DNA of 64,000 bases from Armatimonadota bacterium (GTDB taxonomy: Bacteria; Armatimonadota; Fimbriimonadia; Fimbriimonadales; Fimbriimonadaceae). The notes beneath the pieces were generated by a model. It was not told where the DNA came from. It did not search any database and saw only the letters and a list, made by a program, of their open reading frames with translations. The position numbers were made by a program, and so were the translations under genes. Positions 26,849 to 35,628 of the stretch are shown here, piece by piece (the stretch's first letter is position 1; each line of letters opens with the position of its first letter). Location of the stretch: NCBI GenBank assembly GCA_022563855.1, contig JADFMN010000010.1, positions 54,674 through 118,673 on the forward strand, read 5' to 3'.

Positions 26849-27427
26849 GTGAGGCAATTCACAACAATCAACCCAGAAGCGATAGCAACCTTGTACTCGG
26901 AACTCATCAAAGACCCGATCCGCGTCGCCGTGTTCTCAGCGCTCATCGGTGTAGCCGTAGCCCATGTCTATCGCCTTTGCATCGACGCGAGCACACGTCG
27001 AAGGAAGCGGGAGGCGGCTCTGCGGCTCTTGGCCAGCCAACTGCTCAATCACAAGTCACGCCTGATTGAGTTGGAAGACAGTTTAAGCCTGGACCAAGTC
27101 GTTGCGGGGTTAGACCCGTCGCCGATCCTTCAGTTCCTCGCGAGCGATTCGCTCAATCTGCCGCTCGATTCCGATCTCGCGAACGCCCTATATGAGCATC
27201 TAGCAAACATCTCGAAACTTGACCGTGCGATTGACGTACTGGGCATGAGAGTATCGGGCTTCACTAGCGTTCAGAACAGCGACTATGTCGCTCTCAAGGC
27301 TGGTCTTAAAAAATCCATTCCTGGCATGATGGACGAACTGGATACATGTCTAAGGCAGATAGATTTTCACACGCGAGGCGACACTGCCGCAAACGCTCGC
27401 CCCATCACAAAGACCTTCGGCGACTAA
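26849..27427 (+). CDS. Hypothetical single-pass membrane protein
   Basis: 192 aa from a GTG start. One transmembrane segment lies at about 24-43 (R-V-A-V-F-S-A-L-I-G-V-A-V-A-H-V), followed by a basic stretch (RRRKREAALR) and a helical cytoplasmic domain (about 60-180). I recognise no family. It is followed by a copy of the same 3' element that ends the preceding gene, so the two may be processed or terminated in the same way. Confidence 0.6.
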   Translation: MRQFTTINPEAIATLYSELIKDPIRVAVFSALIGVAVAHVYRLCIDASTRRRKREAALRLLASQLLNHKSRLIELEDSLSLDQVVAGLDPSPILQFLASDSLNLPLDSDLANALYEHLANISKLDRAIDVLGMRVSGFTSVQNSDYVALKAGLKKSIPGMMDELDTCLRQIDFHTRGDTAANARPITKTFGD

Positions 27428-27465
27428 ACGAAAATCGCGCCCCCCGGCTGTAGCCGAGGGGCATT
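27425..27465 (+). promoter_or_regulatory. Conserved 3' structured element, copy 2
   Basis: Second copy of the element at 26,791-26,832, again beginning at the stop codon of a gene (TAAACGAAAATCGCGCCCCC). CGGC pairs with GCCG around TGTA. Confidence 0.5.
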
Positions 27466-27615
27466 CGACCGATTTCAGTTGTCGAGAAACCAGACGGCGT
27501 ATTGCAGTACGTCCCGCAATGGTGGCGCATTCGAGCTGTTAAAACCCCTCATTCTGTCGGCTACGAGCAATCGGAATACGTGCTACCGGCTGTGGCCAGT
27601 ATTGTGGAGCAATGA
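27466..27615 (+). pseudogene. Possible remnant of a gene 3' end
   Basis: One frame ending at TGA 27,613-27,615 encodes about 47 residues of natural-looking protein (V-V-E-K-P-D-G-V-L-Q-Y-V-P-Q-W-W-R-I-R, ending P-A-V-A-S-I-V-E-Q). It has no ATG, GTG or SD-supported start and is closed upstream by TAG. It may be the tail of a lost gene. Confidence 0.25.
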
Positions 27616-27681
27616 ATCCCAAACCGAGTATCATCACTAATGTTCACGACGCCTAGGAGATTGTGGGAAGGAGTGCGACAT

Positions 27682-28389
27682 ATGACCGACAGGGGTTCAA
27701 GTTCATGGTCCACGAATCGCATTGGTGCATTGCTACTGCGCATAGACGCGTTGCTGGACGACAGGCGACGAGTGTCAGAGGCATTTCGGAACCATGCCCT
27801 ACTTGAAACCTACAAGTCAATTAGAAACGAGATCATCGAGCTTGAAACGAAGCTTCTCGGAGGAATGATTTCGTCCGCTGCGACGCTAGTCGTCGCACTA
27901 GTTGTGGCGTCGGTCGCTCTTACGGACACGTCAGTAGCCGATGATCTGAAAGAGCTGTTGCCATTCGCACTGATGGGTTTGGGGGTTGTCAGTTGGGGCA
28001 TGTTCATAACACTCTCGATTCTGACTGTCGAAATGCTCCGTCTAGGTTGGGCCGGCTTTAACATCGAGCAGACCCTGAACTTGGGTGAGACGGCCCTTGA
28101 GCACCAGACGTGGATCAAGCAGACCGGATCCACCGGGACCGAAAGAAGCATGTCGAATTTCATCTCTAAGACGCAAGAGGAGACTTCAGGGCAATACAGA
28201 TATCATCGGCTCTGCTTGATCGTCGTCATTTGGATTGTTCTTAGCGGAGGCGTCCTTGGACTTATGGTAGGTTCAGGCACGCATCTCCTGTCTGACGGTG
28301 GGCAGCCGCAGTCGTGGATATGGGGATGCAGCACTGGACTGTTAGGCTTCTTCTTGCACTATTTCTTCGTTAGGTTCTTGCGCATCTGA
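27682..28389 (+). CDS. Hypothetical multi-pass membrane protein
   Basis: 235 aa from the ATG at 27,682, which has a strong GGAAGGAG 8 nt upstream. An ATG at 27,640 has none. There is a long amphipathic N-terminal helix (residues about 12-60), two hydrophobic helices (about 62-85 and 93-118), and two more near the C-terminus (about 180-205 and 215-232). The region between is soluble. The family is unknown to me. With its two small neighbours it may form a small membrane-associated set. Confidence 0.65.
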   Translation: MTDRGSSSWSTNRIGALLLRIDALLDDRRRVSEAFRNHALLETYKSIRNEIIELETKLLGGMISSAATLVVALVVASVALTDTSVADDLKELLPFALMGLGVVSWGMFITLSILTVEMLRLGWAGFNIEQTLNLGETALEHQTWIKQTGSTGTERSMSNFISKTQEETSGQYRYHRLCLIVVIWIVLSGGVLGLMVGSGTHLLSDGGQPQSWIWGCSTGLLGFFLHYFFVRFLRI

Positions 28390-28579
28390 TTGGCCATCCT
28401 GGCTATGCCCGAGCACACCATCATCATGATTTTCCAGACCAAGCCGCTAGGGGTGCACTGATCGTCCACCAAGCCGCACCACCACTTAAATACCAAATCA
28501 TCGGCTTTGCACCTTCATGACGATTCCTTAGCTGTCGATCTTGCCCAGTTCGGGTTAAACTCGCTCAAGGAGCGATTCG

Positions 28580-31500
28580 ATGGCGGGGTTCAGAGGTTTT
28601 ACGCGGCGCGACTTTTTGCAGATGGCCGGGACGGTGCCGCTCGCTTCCGGCGTCATCGAGTTCCTTCAGGACGGTTCTATCGTGGTTCAAGATCATTTCA
28701 TCCCTGTCGACAAGAACCTGCCGAAGGCGTGGCGGGACGCGCTTTTCCAGCGGGGCGTGAAAGAGGTTTGGAGCGGCGCGGAGCTTGAGTCCATCGGCAT
28801 GCCTTGTGGCGGGATCGCGGCGGGCCAGATGTACGTCTGCGGCGACGGCACCCTCGGGCATTGGGAGGTGTTCAACGAACACAAGTTCCTCAGCTACGGC
28901 GCGACGAACTACGCCAAGCGTTCTGTGGGAAAGCCGGTGTATCACATCATTGGCCTACGCATTTACGGTGAAGTTCCGCTAAGAGCGTGGCAACTAAACA
29001 AAGACGGCTTTGACCACATCACTTTCAACGGACAGTACCCCGTCGCTACGGTCAACTACGAAACCGGTGACTGCCCGCTACAAGCCACGAGCCGGGTCTA
29101 TTCGCCGTTCATCCCACTGAATGCCAAGGACTCGTCTCTTCCTGTGACGATCTTTGACGTCACGATCACAAACACCTCGCACGCAGACGTGCGCTTCAAA
29201 GTCGGTTCAAATCTGGAAAACGCCGTCGCGCGGTCGGCGGAGGACAATCCGGGCGGACGCGAAAGACATACGAAGTGCATTGTTCGCTCTGATATGAGCA
29301 TGGCCGTGAACAGCGCCGATCCTGCGACTGACGAATTCGAGGAAGACGTCACCGATCCGCGCCCCTCGATACTGATCGAGGACTTCGAGGCCGAAAACTA
29401 CGGCGGTTGGATCGCGACGGGCGACTCGTTCGGCACGGGTCCCGCACGTGGCACGCTGGCTAACCAGAACAACGTTAGCGGCTACGTCGGCGAAGGACTG
29501 GTCAACACCTTCTTGCAAGGCGACGGCACGACGGGCACTCTCACATCGCCGGAGTTCACGATTGAGCGTCGCTACATTAACTTCAAGATCGGAGGAGGAA
29601 ACCACCCCGGTGAAGAGTGCATGAACCTGATCGTCGATGGCAAAGTCGTGCGAACGGCGACAGGGCTGAACGACGAAGAGCTGCTATGGGAGACTTGGAA
29701 CGTCTCGGAGTTCAACGGGAAAAGGGCGCACTTCGTCATTGTCGATACTGCGACCGGCGGATGGGGGCACATCAACATCGACCACATCGAGCAGGCTGAC
29801 ACTGTCCGAAGCCGCGAAGATGTTAGGAAGCGGCGCGGCGACGCAAACCACGACCATGGCACGCTCGCGCTGGCTATCCTGAGCAGCGGCGACGCCAGCG
29901 GCGAGGGCTCATACGACTTTGCCAAACCGCATTACTCATCCGTAATATCCAACTTTATCGAGCTCAAGCCGGGTGAGAGTGAGACCATAACAATAGTCGT
30001 CGCCTGGCACTTCCCAAATCACCAGCGTGGTCGGCAGTACGCAAACTGGTTCGCTGATGCCGGAGAAGTCGTTGAATACATCATTGAAAACTACGACCGA
30101 CTCAGCGGCGATACCAAGAAGTGGGTCGATACGTATTACGACTCTTCCCTTCCCTACTGGCTGCTCGACAGATTGCATTCGACGGTCGGAAACCTCGCGA
30201 CCGGCACGACCGAGTGGTGGGGCTCGGGGCGGTTCTGGGCGTGGGAGGGCGTCGTGTGCTGTGCAGGCACTTGCACGCACGTTTGGAACTACGAGCACGC
30301 GCTCGCGCGGCTGTTCCCGGAGCTTGAACGCAACATCAGAGAGCGGCAGGACTTCGACGACGGCTTCGACGAGGAGACTGGGCTGGTCGGTTTCCGCAGC
30401 AACCGCGCCTACGCCGCCGACGGCCAGTGCGGCACGGTGCTGAAGGCGTATCGCGAACACCTGATGAGCGCGGACGACGGCTTCCTCAAGCGCAATTACC
30501 CAAAGATCAAGAAGGCGCTGCAGTTCATGATCGGCCACGACCCGGATCAGGACGGACTGATCGAGGACAGCCAGCACAACACGTTCGACATCAACTTCGA
30601 GGGGCCGAATACGTTCGTCGGGTCGCTGTATCTCGCCGCACTAAGAGCGGGCGAAGAGATGGCGAAACTGACAGGCGACAGTGATTTCGCAGTCCAGTGC
30701 CGCACAATTTTTGAAAGCGGTAGAGAAAAATCGACCGAGCGCATCTGGAACGGCGAGTACTACTTCCAAGACGTGGATGCGGAGAAGCACACGAGATACC
30801 AGTACGGGCCGGGGTGCATCTCCGACATGATGTTCGGACAGGGGTGGGCGCACCAGGTCGGACTCGGCTACATCTATCCGAAAGAGAACGTCCTGTCTTC
30901 GTTGAAAGCCGTGTGGAAGTACAACTGGGCGCCGGACGTCGCGCCGCAGAACAAGCTTTGGAAGGCGGAGCGCGACTTCGCCGTGCCGAGCGAGGCGGGG
31001 CTTTTCATCTGCACATGGCCGAACGGTGGAAGGCCGGAGACGCCCGTGCGATACCGCAACGAAGTCTGGACCGGCATCGAGTACCAAGTCGCCGGGAACA
31101 TGATCTGGGAAGGGATGGTCGAAGAGGGGCTTGCGATCTGCCGCGCGGTCCACGACCGCTACCACCCAGCAAAACGCAACCCGTACAACGAGGTTGAGTG
31201 CAGCGACCACTACGCCCGCGCGCTCGCAAGCTGGGGCGTGTATCTTGCGCTGCTGGGATTCGAGTACGACGGCCCGGCGGGTCGGCTCGCTTTCGACCCA
31301 CGCATCACGCCCGAGGATTTCAAGGCGGCGTTCACGACTGCCGAGGGCTGGGGCTCCTTCAGCCAGACGATCAACGGCAACACACAGACGAACAGGATCG
31401 AGATCGTTTGGGGCGAACTGGCTCTGAAGAAACTCGATCTGACGAGTAGCGTGGGCGGCCGGGCTTCGATCTCGGTCAACGGAGAGAAGATGGACACGGT

Positions 31501-31600
31501 CACAAGGGTGATCGGCCAACGCGTCACTATCGAGTTCAAAGACGGCCTCGTGCTAAAGCCGGGAGACGTGCTGGAAGTCAAGCTCAACCCTTACGACTGA
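28580..31600 (+). CDS. GH116-family (GBA2-like) beta-glycosidase, TAT-exported, with an inserted beta domain
   Basis: 1006 aa. An AGGAG lies 7 nt upstream. The twin-arginine signal (F-T-R-R-D-F-L-Q-M) implies folded export. GH116 blocks are present: G-M-P-C-G-G-I-A-A-G-Q (about 73-83), R-F-W-A-W-E-G-V-V-C-C-A-G-T-C-T-H-V-W-N-Y-E-H-A-L (about 552-576, likely nucleophile Glu), D-P-D-Q-D-G-L-I-E-D-S-Q-H-N-T-F-D, and S-D-M-M-F-G-Q-G-W-A with a candidate acid/base Asp. Residues about 265-400 are an inserted jelly-roll-like segment (D-F-E-A-E-N-Y-G-G-W, G-G-G-N-H-P-G-E-E-C-M-N-L) as seen next to GH32 enzymes. The substrate is likely a beta-glucoside or glucosylceramide-like compound; that is inference. 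Confidence 0.85.
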   Translation: MAGFRGFTRRDFLQMAGTVPLASGVIEFLQDGSIVVQDHFIPVDKNLPKAWRDALFQRGVKEVWSGAELESIGMPCGGIAAGQMYVCGDGTLGHWEVFNEHKFLSYGATNYAKRSVGKPVYHIIGLRIYGEVPLRAWQLNKDGFDHITFNGQYPVATVNYETGDCPLQATSRVYSPFIPLNAKDSSLPVTIFDVTITNTSHADVRFKVGSNLENAVARSAEDNPGGRERHTKCIVRSDMSMAVNSADPATDEFEEDVTDPRPSILIEDFEAENYGGWIATGDSFGTGPARGTLANQNNVSGYVGEGLVNTFLQGDGTTGTLTSPEFTIERRYINFKIGGGNHPGEECMNLIVDGKVVRTATGLNDEELLWETWNVSEFNGKRAHFVIVDTATGGWGHINIDHIEQADTVRSREDVRKRRGDANHDHGTLALAILSSGDASGEGSYDFAKPHYSSVISNFIELKPGESETITIVVAWHFPNHQRGRQYANWFADAGEVVEYIIENYDRLSGDTKKWVDTYYDSSLPYWLLDRLHSTVGNLATGTTEWWGSGRFWAWEGVVCCAGTCTHVWNYEHALARLFPELERNIRERQDFDDGFDEETGLVGFRSNRAYAADGQCGTVLKAYREHLMSADDGFLKRNYPKIKKALQFMIGHDPDQDGLIEDSQHNTFDINFEGPNTFVGSLYLAALRAGEEMAKLTGDSDFAVQCRTIFESGREKSTERIWNGEYYFQDVDAEKHTRYQYGPGCISDMMFGQGWAHQVGLGYIYPKENVLSSLKAVWKYNWAPDVAPQNKLWKAERDFAVPSEAGLFICTWPNGGRPETPVRYRNEVWTGIEYQVAGNMIWEGMVEEGLAICRAVHDRYHPAKRNPYNEVECSDHYARALASWGVYLALLGFEYDGPAGRLAFDPRITPEDFKAAFTTAEGWGSFSQTINGNTQTNRIEIVWGELALKKLDLTSSVGGRASISVNGEKMDTVTRVIGQRVTIEFKDGLVLKPGDVLEVKLNPYD

Positions 31601-31995
31601 CGAGCCGTCTTCCTTCATTTCGTCAATGCGGAACGCCATGTAAGGCTACCAAGGTGCTTTGGCGTGTGTCGCGGCATGATTCCCATCCGCCGACTCCTTC
31701 TACAGCGATATAGACAGCAACCTGCTCCGGCTCGCAAGATGTTCGGCTAGCGAGTCTTGTTCGACTTCTCTATCCGGATGCCGACAGGCGCCCTGCATGA
31801 TGCCTGCGCCCGCCTTGGGTTGGTCGCGTTGGCTCGACGCCGTCGTCGCTAGCCTCGCCATTCTGTTTGTGTGGGCGATCTGGAGGCCCACAAGCTAGTA
31901 TTTTTGCTAGGCGCGGCGGGCCAGGAAACCTGACACAATGGTAAAGGACTAGGCAGGCCATCGTTGAGATGGCGCTTAGCATCGAGGAGCAAAGA
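31601..31995. other. Intergenic stretch without recognised gene
   Basis: Short frames on both strands lack protein-like composition. I see a GAGGAG ribosome binding site for the next gene at about 31,984 and nothing else definable. Confidence 0.5.
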
Positions 31996-32652
31996 ATGAA
32001 AATGACACGTAGGATCAAACTTGCTTTGGCCGGCTTGGCGGTCCTTGCGCTTCCAACGCTCGGGAGCGCGCAAAACCTCCTAATAGAGGGAGGGTTTGAG
32101 ACTGATAACGTCGTACCCCTTGCGGGCATTGTGAACCCGCTCCAGCCTGGACTCTGGGGAGTCGAGGTAGCCGTTCGTGACACGGGTCCGACCAACGGCA
32201 TCATTCCTTATAAGGGCAGCTGGATGCTCAAGATGGATGACGATAACTTGACCCAAACGCAGGCCTTTCAATTCGTTGACATTTCCAACAGAGGCGCCCA
32301 AGGCATCTTGGAAGTGGAGGCCTGGTACAACTCGGACGCTACCGCCGCTGATATAAGGCTCAAACTGCATTATTTTCAGACCGCCAACGACTGGGGCAAC
32401 CCGTTGAGCGTAGACAGTCGGGCCATGGTCTTGGACAATGACGCGTCCACCTGGCAAGGGCTGTACTACCGTTCGGCGATCCCTGGGCCTGCCACCTGGG
32501 TCGGGGTCGAGGTTGCTTTTACCAACGCCTCGATCGGAGCTAACTCCGGGTTCGTGGACAACGCTTCGCTCCAGCTCATTCCGGAGCCCGCCTCGATGAT
32601 CGCGCTCGGCATCGGCCTCGCAGCGCTCGCCGCGCGGCGACGCCGAAAGTAA
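31996..32652 (+). CDS. PEP-CTERM sorted exported protein
   Basis: 218 aa from ATG 31,996, 7 nt after GAGGAG; an upstream in-frame ATG at 31,969 lacks one. Signal peptide: basic MKMTRRIK, hydrophobic core, cleavage near GSA-Q. The body is a beta-sandwich-like domain beginning N-L-L-I-E-G-G-F-E-T and containing W-Q-G-L-Y-Y-R-S-A-I. The C-terminus is a textbook PEP-CTERM tripartite tail: P-E-P-A-S, hydrophobic helix, then A-A-R-R-R-R-K. It implies an exosortase elsewhere in the genome that processes the tail. Confidence 0.92.
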   Translation: MKMTRRIKLALAGLAVLALPTLGSAQNLLIEGGFETDNVVPLAGIVNPLQPGLWGVEVAVRDTGPTNGIIPYKGSWMLKMDDDNLTQTQAFQFVDISNRGAQGILEVEAWYNSDATAADIRLKLHYFQTANDWGNPLSVDSRAMVLDNDASTWQGLYYRSAIPGPATWVGVEVAFTNASIGANSGFVDNASLQLIPEPASMIALGIGLAALAARRRRK

Positions 32653-32678
32653 GGCTCACGCGAGCCAGCAAGTGATGC

Positions 32679-32720
32679 GGTGCCCTACCTCCGCCAGAGG
32701 CAGGGCACCGGTTTCTGTGT
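32679..32720 (+). terminator. Intrinsic terminator after the PEP-CTERM gene
   Basis: GGTGCCCT (32,679-32,686) pairs with AGGGCACC (32,702-32,709), with an inner CCTC/GAGG extension, followed by a T-rich run (GTTTCTGTGTTCCTTTGTTT). Confidence 0.75.
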
Positions 32721-33002
32721 TCCTTTGTTTGCCTCCACATCCGCGCGCAGCATGACGTGGAGGCTTGCACGCGATAACTCTCCGGGTGGCACGGGCAAGC
32801 AACCGCATTGCCCGTGGACGGGCGCTTCATGCGTTCATGCCTCAGGACGCGCTCTCAACAGCAGTTGGTCTGCGACAAGCTACGTCCGAGGCTCCAACCG
32901 TTGACGTCTAAAGTCGATCGAGGTTGCGAACCCTCGGAGATTTCGATAGAAAGTCGGCTCCCGCGCGAACTCCCCTTATAGGCGTATGCTTGAACGGAGC
33001 TG
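32721..33002. other. Upstream region of the ECF sigma operon
   Basis: No gene recognised. It must contain the promoter of the sigma/anti-sigma pair, but I cannot place a confident -35/-10 element. Confidence 0.4.
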
Positions 33003-33539
33003 TTGGTGAGCGGATCAATAACACAGAGTGATGCGATGGTCGAGGAGGCCGTCGACATCGACTTTCCTGAGGCGCGGAGGCTGTACCAGTCGCTGGTGTT
33101 CGCCTTCGTCTCACGCCGGGTCAGGCCGGTCGAAGAGGCCGAGGACGTGACGGCGGAGGTCTTCGCCAACGCGTTCCGGCACTGGAAGAGAAGGAAGGGC
33201 GAACCGCGTCTCTGGCTGCTAGGAATCGCACGGCGCAAGATTGCCGATTCGTACCGCAGGCGAAAAGACTGGTCGATCCGCGGTTCGGAAGAGCCATCGG
33301 CGGACCTATTCGCAGAGTTCGTCGCAAACTTCGTGTCGCAGCAGGCGATGCGGGCGCTCTTTTCACTTCCAGACGAGGAGCGAGACGCGCTGTCGATGCA
33401 AGTGCTCGAGGAGATGTCCATCGCTGAGATCGCCGAGGTGATTGGCAGAACCTACCCAGCCACCAACAGCCTTCTTCAGCGCGCGCGAAACCGCGTCCGT
33501 GACTATTCCGGGCGTGCGACCGAAGGAGAAACGAAATGA
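33003..33539 (+). CDS. ECF-type RNA polymerase sigma factor
   Basis: 178 aa. Region 2 covers about 20-80 (F-V-S-R-R-V-R-P-V-E-E-A-E-D-V-T-A-E-V-F-A-N-A-F and L-L-G-I-A-R-R-K-I-A-D-S-Y-R-R). Region 4 is at about 120-170 (L-P-D-E-E-R-D-A-L-S, then I-A-E-I-A-E-V-I-G-R-T, a helix-turn-helix). The start is uncertain: TTG 33,003, GTG 33,006 or ATG 33,036. It overlaps the next gene by 4 nt (ATGA), which is typical for sigma and its regulator. Confidence 0.9.
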   Translation: MVSGSITQSDAMVEEAVDIDFPEARRLYQSLVFAFVSRRVRPVEEAEDVTAEVFANAFRHWKRRKGEPRLWLLGIARRKIADSYRRRKDWSIRGSEEPSADLFAEFVANFVSQQAMRALFSLPDEERDALSMQVLEEMSIAEIAEVIGRTYPATNSLLQRARNRVRDYSGRATEGETK

Positions 33540-35041
33540 ACGAGACAACTTTCGAACACGCGCTGAAAAGCGCAATGGAACCGATCACGGAGCGACCTGC
33601 GCTCGACGAAAAGATCGACGCGAAACTGAAGCGGGCAACGACCTCGGTCAAAGCAAGGAGATGGGGCGCAACGCTCGGCGCCGCTGCGGCGGTGGTGCTG
33701 AGCGTCTTCATCTTCCCGCGTGCCCAGGCGCAACCGACCCTCGCTCAGGTCGCCGGCGCGCTCGACGATGTGAAGAGCGTCCGCATGGAGAGCTTTGCGA
33801 TCTTGGAAGACGGTTCGCGAATCTCGCAGGGCACGATCGCCTACTACGAAGGTCGCTGGCGGTTGACGACAGGCAACGAGGACAGCGTGTGGTTCGACGG
33901 CGGGCTATACCGCCTCGATACGGCAGCGGGGAGATACGTGCGCTCCTCGATGCCGTCCGGCCCGTTCAGTCACAACACAAAAGGTCTAGGGCTCTCCTCG
34001 ATGCTCAGCTCCGGCGGGATGAACAGTAAGGAGGTCACCTTGACCGACGGAAAGTTTAGGGGGGCGGATGTCAAGATCGCTACTGTCGATTCAACGGGGC
34101 TGCGTGAGCGCATGCTGATCTTTGCCGATGCCAGGACGCTGTTGCCGATCAGCGTCGAGCACTACTCGAACGAACAGGACGTGTGGCGCTTGCGAGGCGA
34201 GATGACGTTCGACTACTCGCCGAACTTCCCGAAAGGCCACTTTTTCTTGAAGCCTGGCGTGCCCGTCATTTCTAAAGACGATGACAAGAGCGACCTCTTT
34301 CGTGAACTTGCGGCGACAGAGCTTGCGACGATCGACATCAAGGGCGGACGGCTCGTCGTGAGGAGCGTCGACGTCGCGCGTGATGGAACCGTGTTCGTCA
34401 CCTATCAAGTCGGGGACAAGACACGGTCTTGGCGCGGGTACCGGCTGACGGTCACCGACGACATCGGCACAGTCTATGCGCCTTCGTCCTCGTTGCTGTC
34501 CTTTGACGACGACCTAACACAACAGTCGCCAGACGGTCGGATCGAAAGGGAAGTGCTCGTACAGCTCGTTCCGGACAAAGCATGGCGAAAGCGTACTGTC
34601 AAGGTCTCGATGCGGTTCACCGACGCGCGCGAGCCAGTGCTGTTCGTCGGCGGAGTCAGCAGCCGCCCGGACGGCACCATTGGGTTCCATTATATGCCGA
34701 ACACGCTGGGCGTGGACGTTGCGGCTCTTCCGCCGCTGGAGGAGATTTGGAACGGCGTCTTCGACGAGCCGAGCTGTGAATGGCGGCCTGATATCTTCGC
34801 ACAGATCCAATACTCGGAGTTCTCACACGACATGAAGGCGCAGCTCTTCCGCGCAACCTCGCTCGCGCGATATTACGAGAACAGCGAGGACTGGAAGCAG
34901 GCCGAACATTGGATCGAGGAGGAACTGCGCCTGATGCGCGAACATGAAGAGCAGGGGTTCGGGCCGTATTCGCTCGACGATGCGCACCGGCGGCTGGATG
35001 CTGTCCGGCAAATACTGAGCAGGCCACGCTCACGTGAATAA
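33536..35041 (+). CDS. Membrane-anchored protein coupled to the ECF sigma factor, likely anti-sigma factor
   Basis: 501 aa. The cytoplasmic N-terminus (about 1-42) ends in one transmembrane helix (about 44-62), and then the protein continues outside the cytoplasm with A-Q-P-T-L-A-Q-V-A-G-A-L-D-D-V-K-S-V-R, a LolA/outer-membrane-lipoprotein-sorting-like fold seen in sigma-regulatory proteins (Y-Y-E-G-R-W-R-L, R-E-R-M-L-I-F-A-D-A-R-T-L-L-P). The C-terminal 200 residues are a different domain ending in a helical segment with W-K-Q-A-E-H-W-I-E-E-E-L. The position and coupling suggest anti-sigma function; the sequence alone does not prove it. Confidence 0.75.
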   Translation: MNETTFEHALKSAMEPITERPALDEKIDAKLKRATTSVKARRWGATLGAAAAVVLSVFIFPRAQAQPTLAQVAGALDDVKSVRMESFAILEDGSRISQGTIAYYEGRWRLTTGNEDSVWFDGGLYRLDTAAGRYVRSSMPSGPFSHNTKGLGLSSMLSSGGMNSKEVTLTDGKFRGADVKIATVDSTGLRERMLIFADARTLLPISVEHYSNEQDVWRLRGEMTFDYSPNFPKGHFFLKPGVPVISKDDDKSDLFRELAATELATIDIKGGRLVVRSVDVARDGTVFVTYQVGDKTRSWRGYRLTVTDDIGTVYAPSSSLLSFDDDLTQQSPDGRIEREVLVQLVPDKAWRKRTVKVSMRFTDAREPVLFVGGVSSRPDGTIGFHYMPNTLGVDVAALPPLEEIWNGVFDEPSCEWRPDIFAQIQYSEFSHDMKAQLFRATSLARYYENSEDWKQAEHWIEEELRLMREHEEQGFGPYSLDDAHRRLDAVRQILSRPRSRE

Positions 35042-35061
35042 CACGCCAGCATGAATCGGGG

Positions 35062-35628
35062 TTAAGGCGCGATGTCGGCAGGGACTTCGATCCCGGTCAA
35101 CGAGCCTTCGACGTCGATAGTCACCAGCCGCTCGCGGTTCGCCTTGACGATCGAGCGAGCGCCTTCGTCGCCCGACAAGGCCAGCAGCGCGTCGCGGTAC
35201 GGAGGCCCGAACAGCACCGGATGGCCATAACGATCCGGCTCCGCAGAATACACCGGTGCGATGATCGCGTCGTCCGGCTCCTGCTGCCAGCGAGCCACGA
35301 TCGAGAGAACGACCTCTGGATCAAGACGAGGCATGTCGCCCAAAGCGATGAGGATTGGAATCCCCGGTCGGCACGCCTCGACGCCGACGGCTATCGAGCA
35401 GCCAAGCCCCTGAGCAAACTCCGGATTGAACACCGTGCGCGCTGGCGGGACCTCCTCTGCAACGTCTTCCGCATCGCGCCCCGTTACGACTACGACCTCC
35501 AACTCGCAGAAGAGCAGAGTGTCCACGACCGCCCGCAGCACAGTCTCGCCATGCCAAGGGAGGAGCAGCTTGTTCGGTCCTCCCATTCGCCGGGAAATGC
35601 CCGCCGCAGGAACGACTGCGCTAACCAC
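35062..35628 (-). CDS. mocA: Molybdenum cofactor cytidylyltransferase-like protein (MocA/MobA family)
   Basis: 188 aa. The nucleotidyltransferase signature A-A-G-I-S-R-R-M-G-G-P-N-K-L-L-L-P is at residues 8-24. G-D-M-P-R-L-D-P at about 117 binds metal and nucleotide. It likely converts molybdopterin to the cytosine dinucleotide form used by xanthine-oxidase-type enzymes. Last gene of the iorA-iorB-xdhC-mocA operon, overlapping xdhC by 8 nt, which supports this role over MobA (GMP). Confidence 0.85.
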   Translation of the reverse strand: MVSAVVPAAGISRRMGGPNKLLLPWHGETVLRAVVDTLLFCELEVVVVTGRDAEDVAEEVPPARTVFNPEFAQGLGCSIAVGVEACRPGIPILIALGDMPRLDPEVVLSIVARWQQEPDDAIIAPVYSAEPDRYGHPVLFGPPYRDALLALSGDEGARSIVKANRERLVTIDVEGSLTGIEVPADIAP

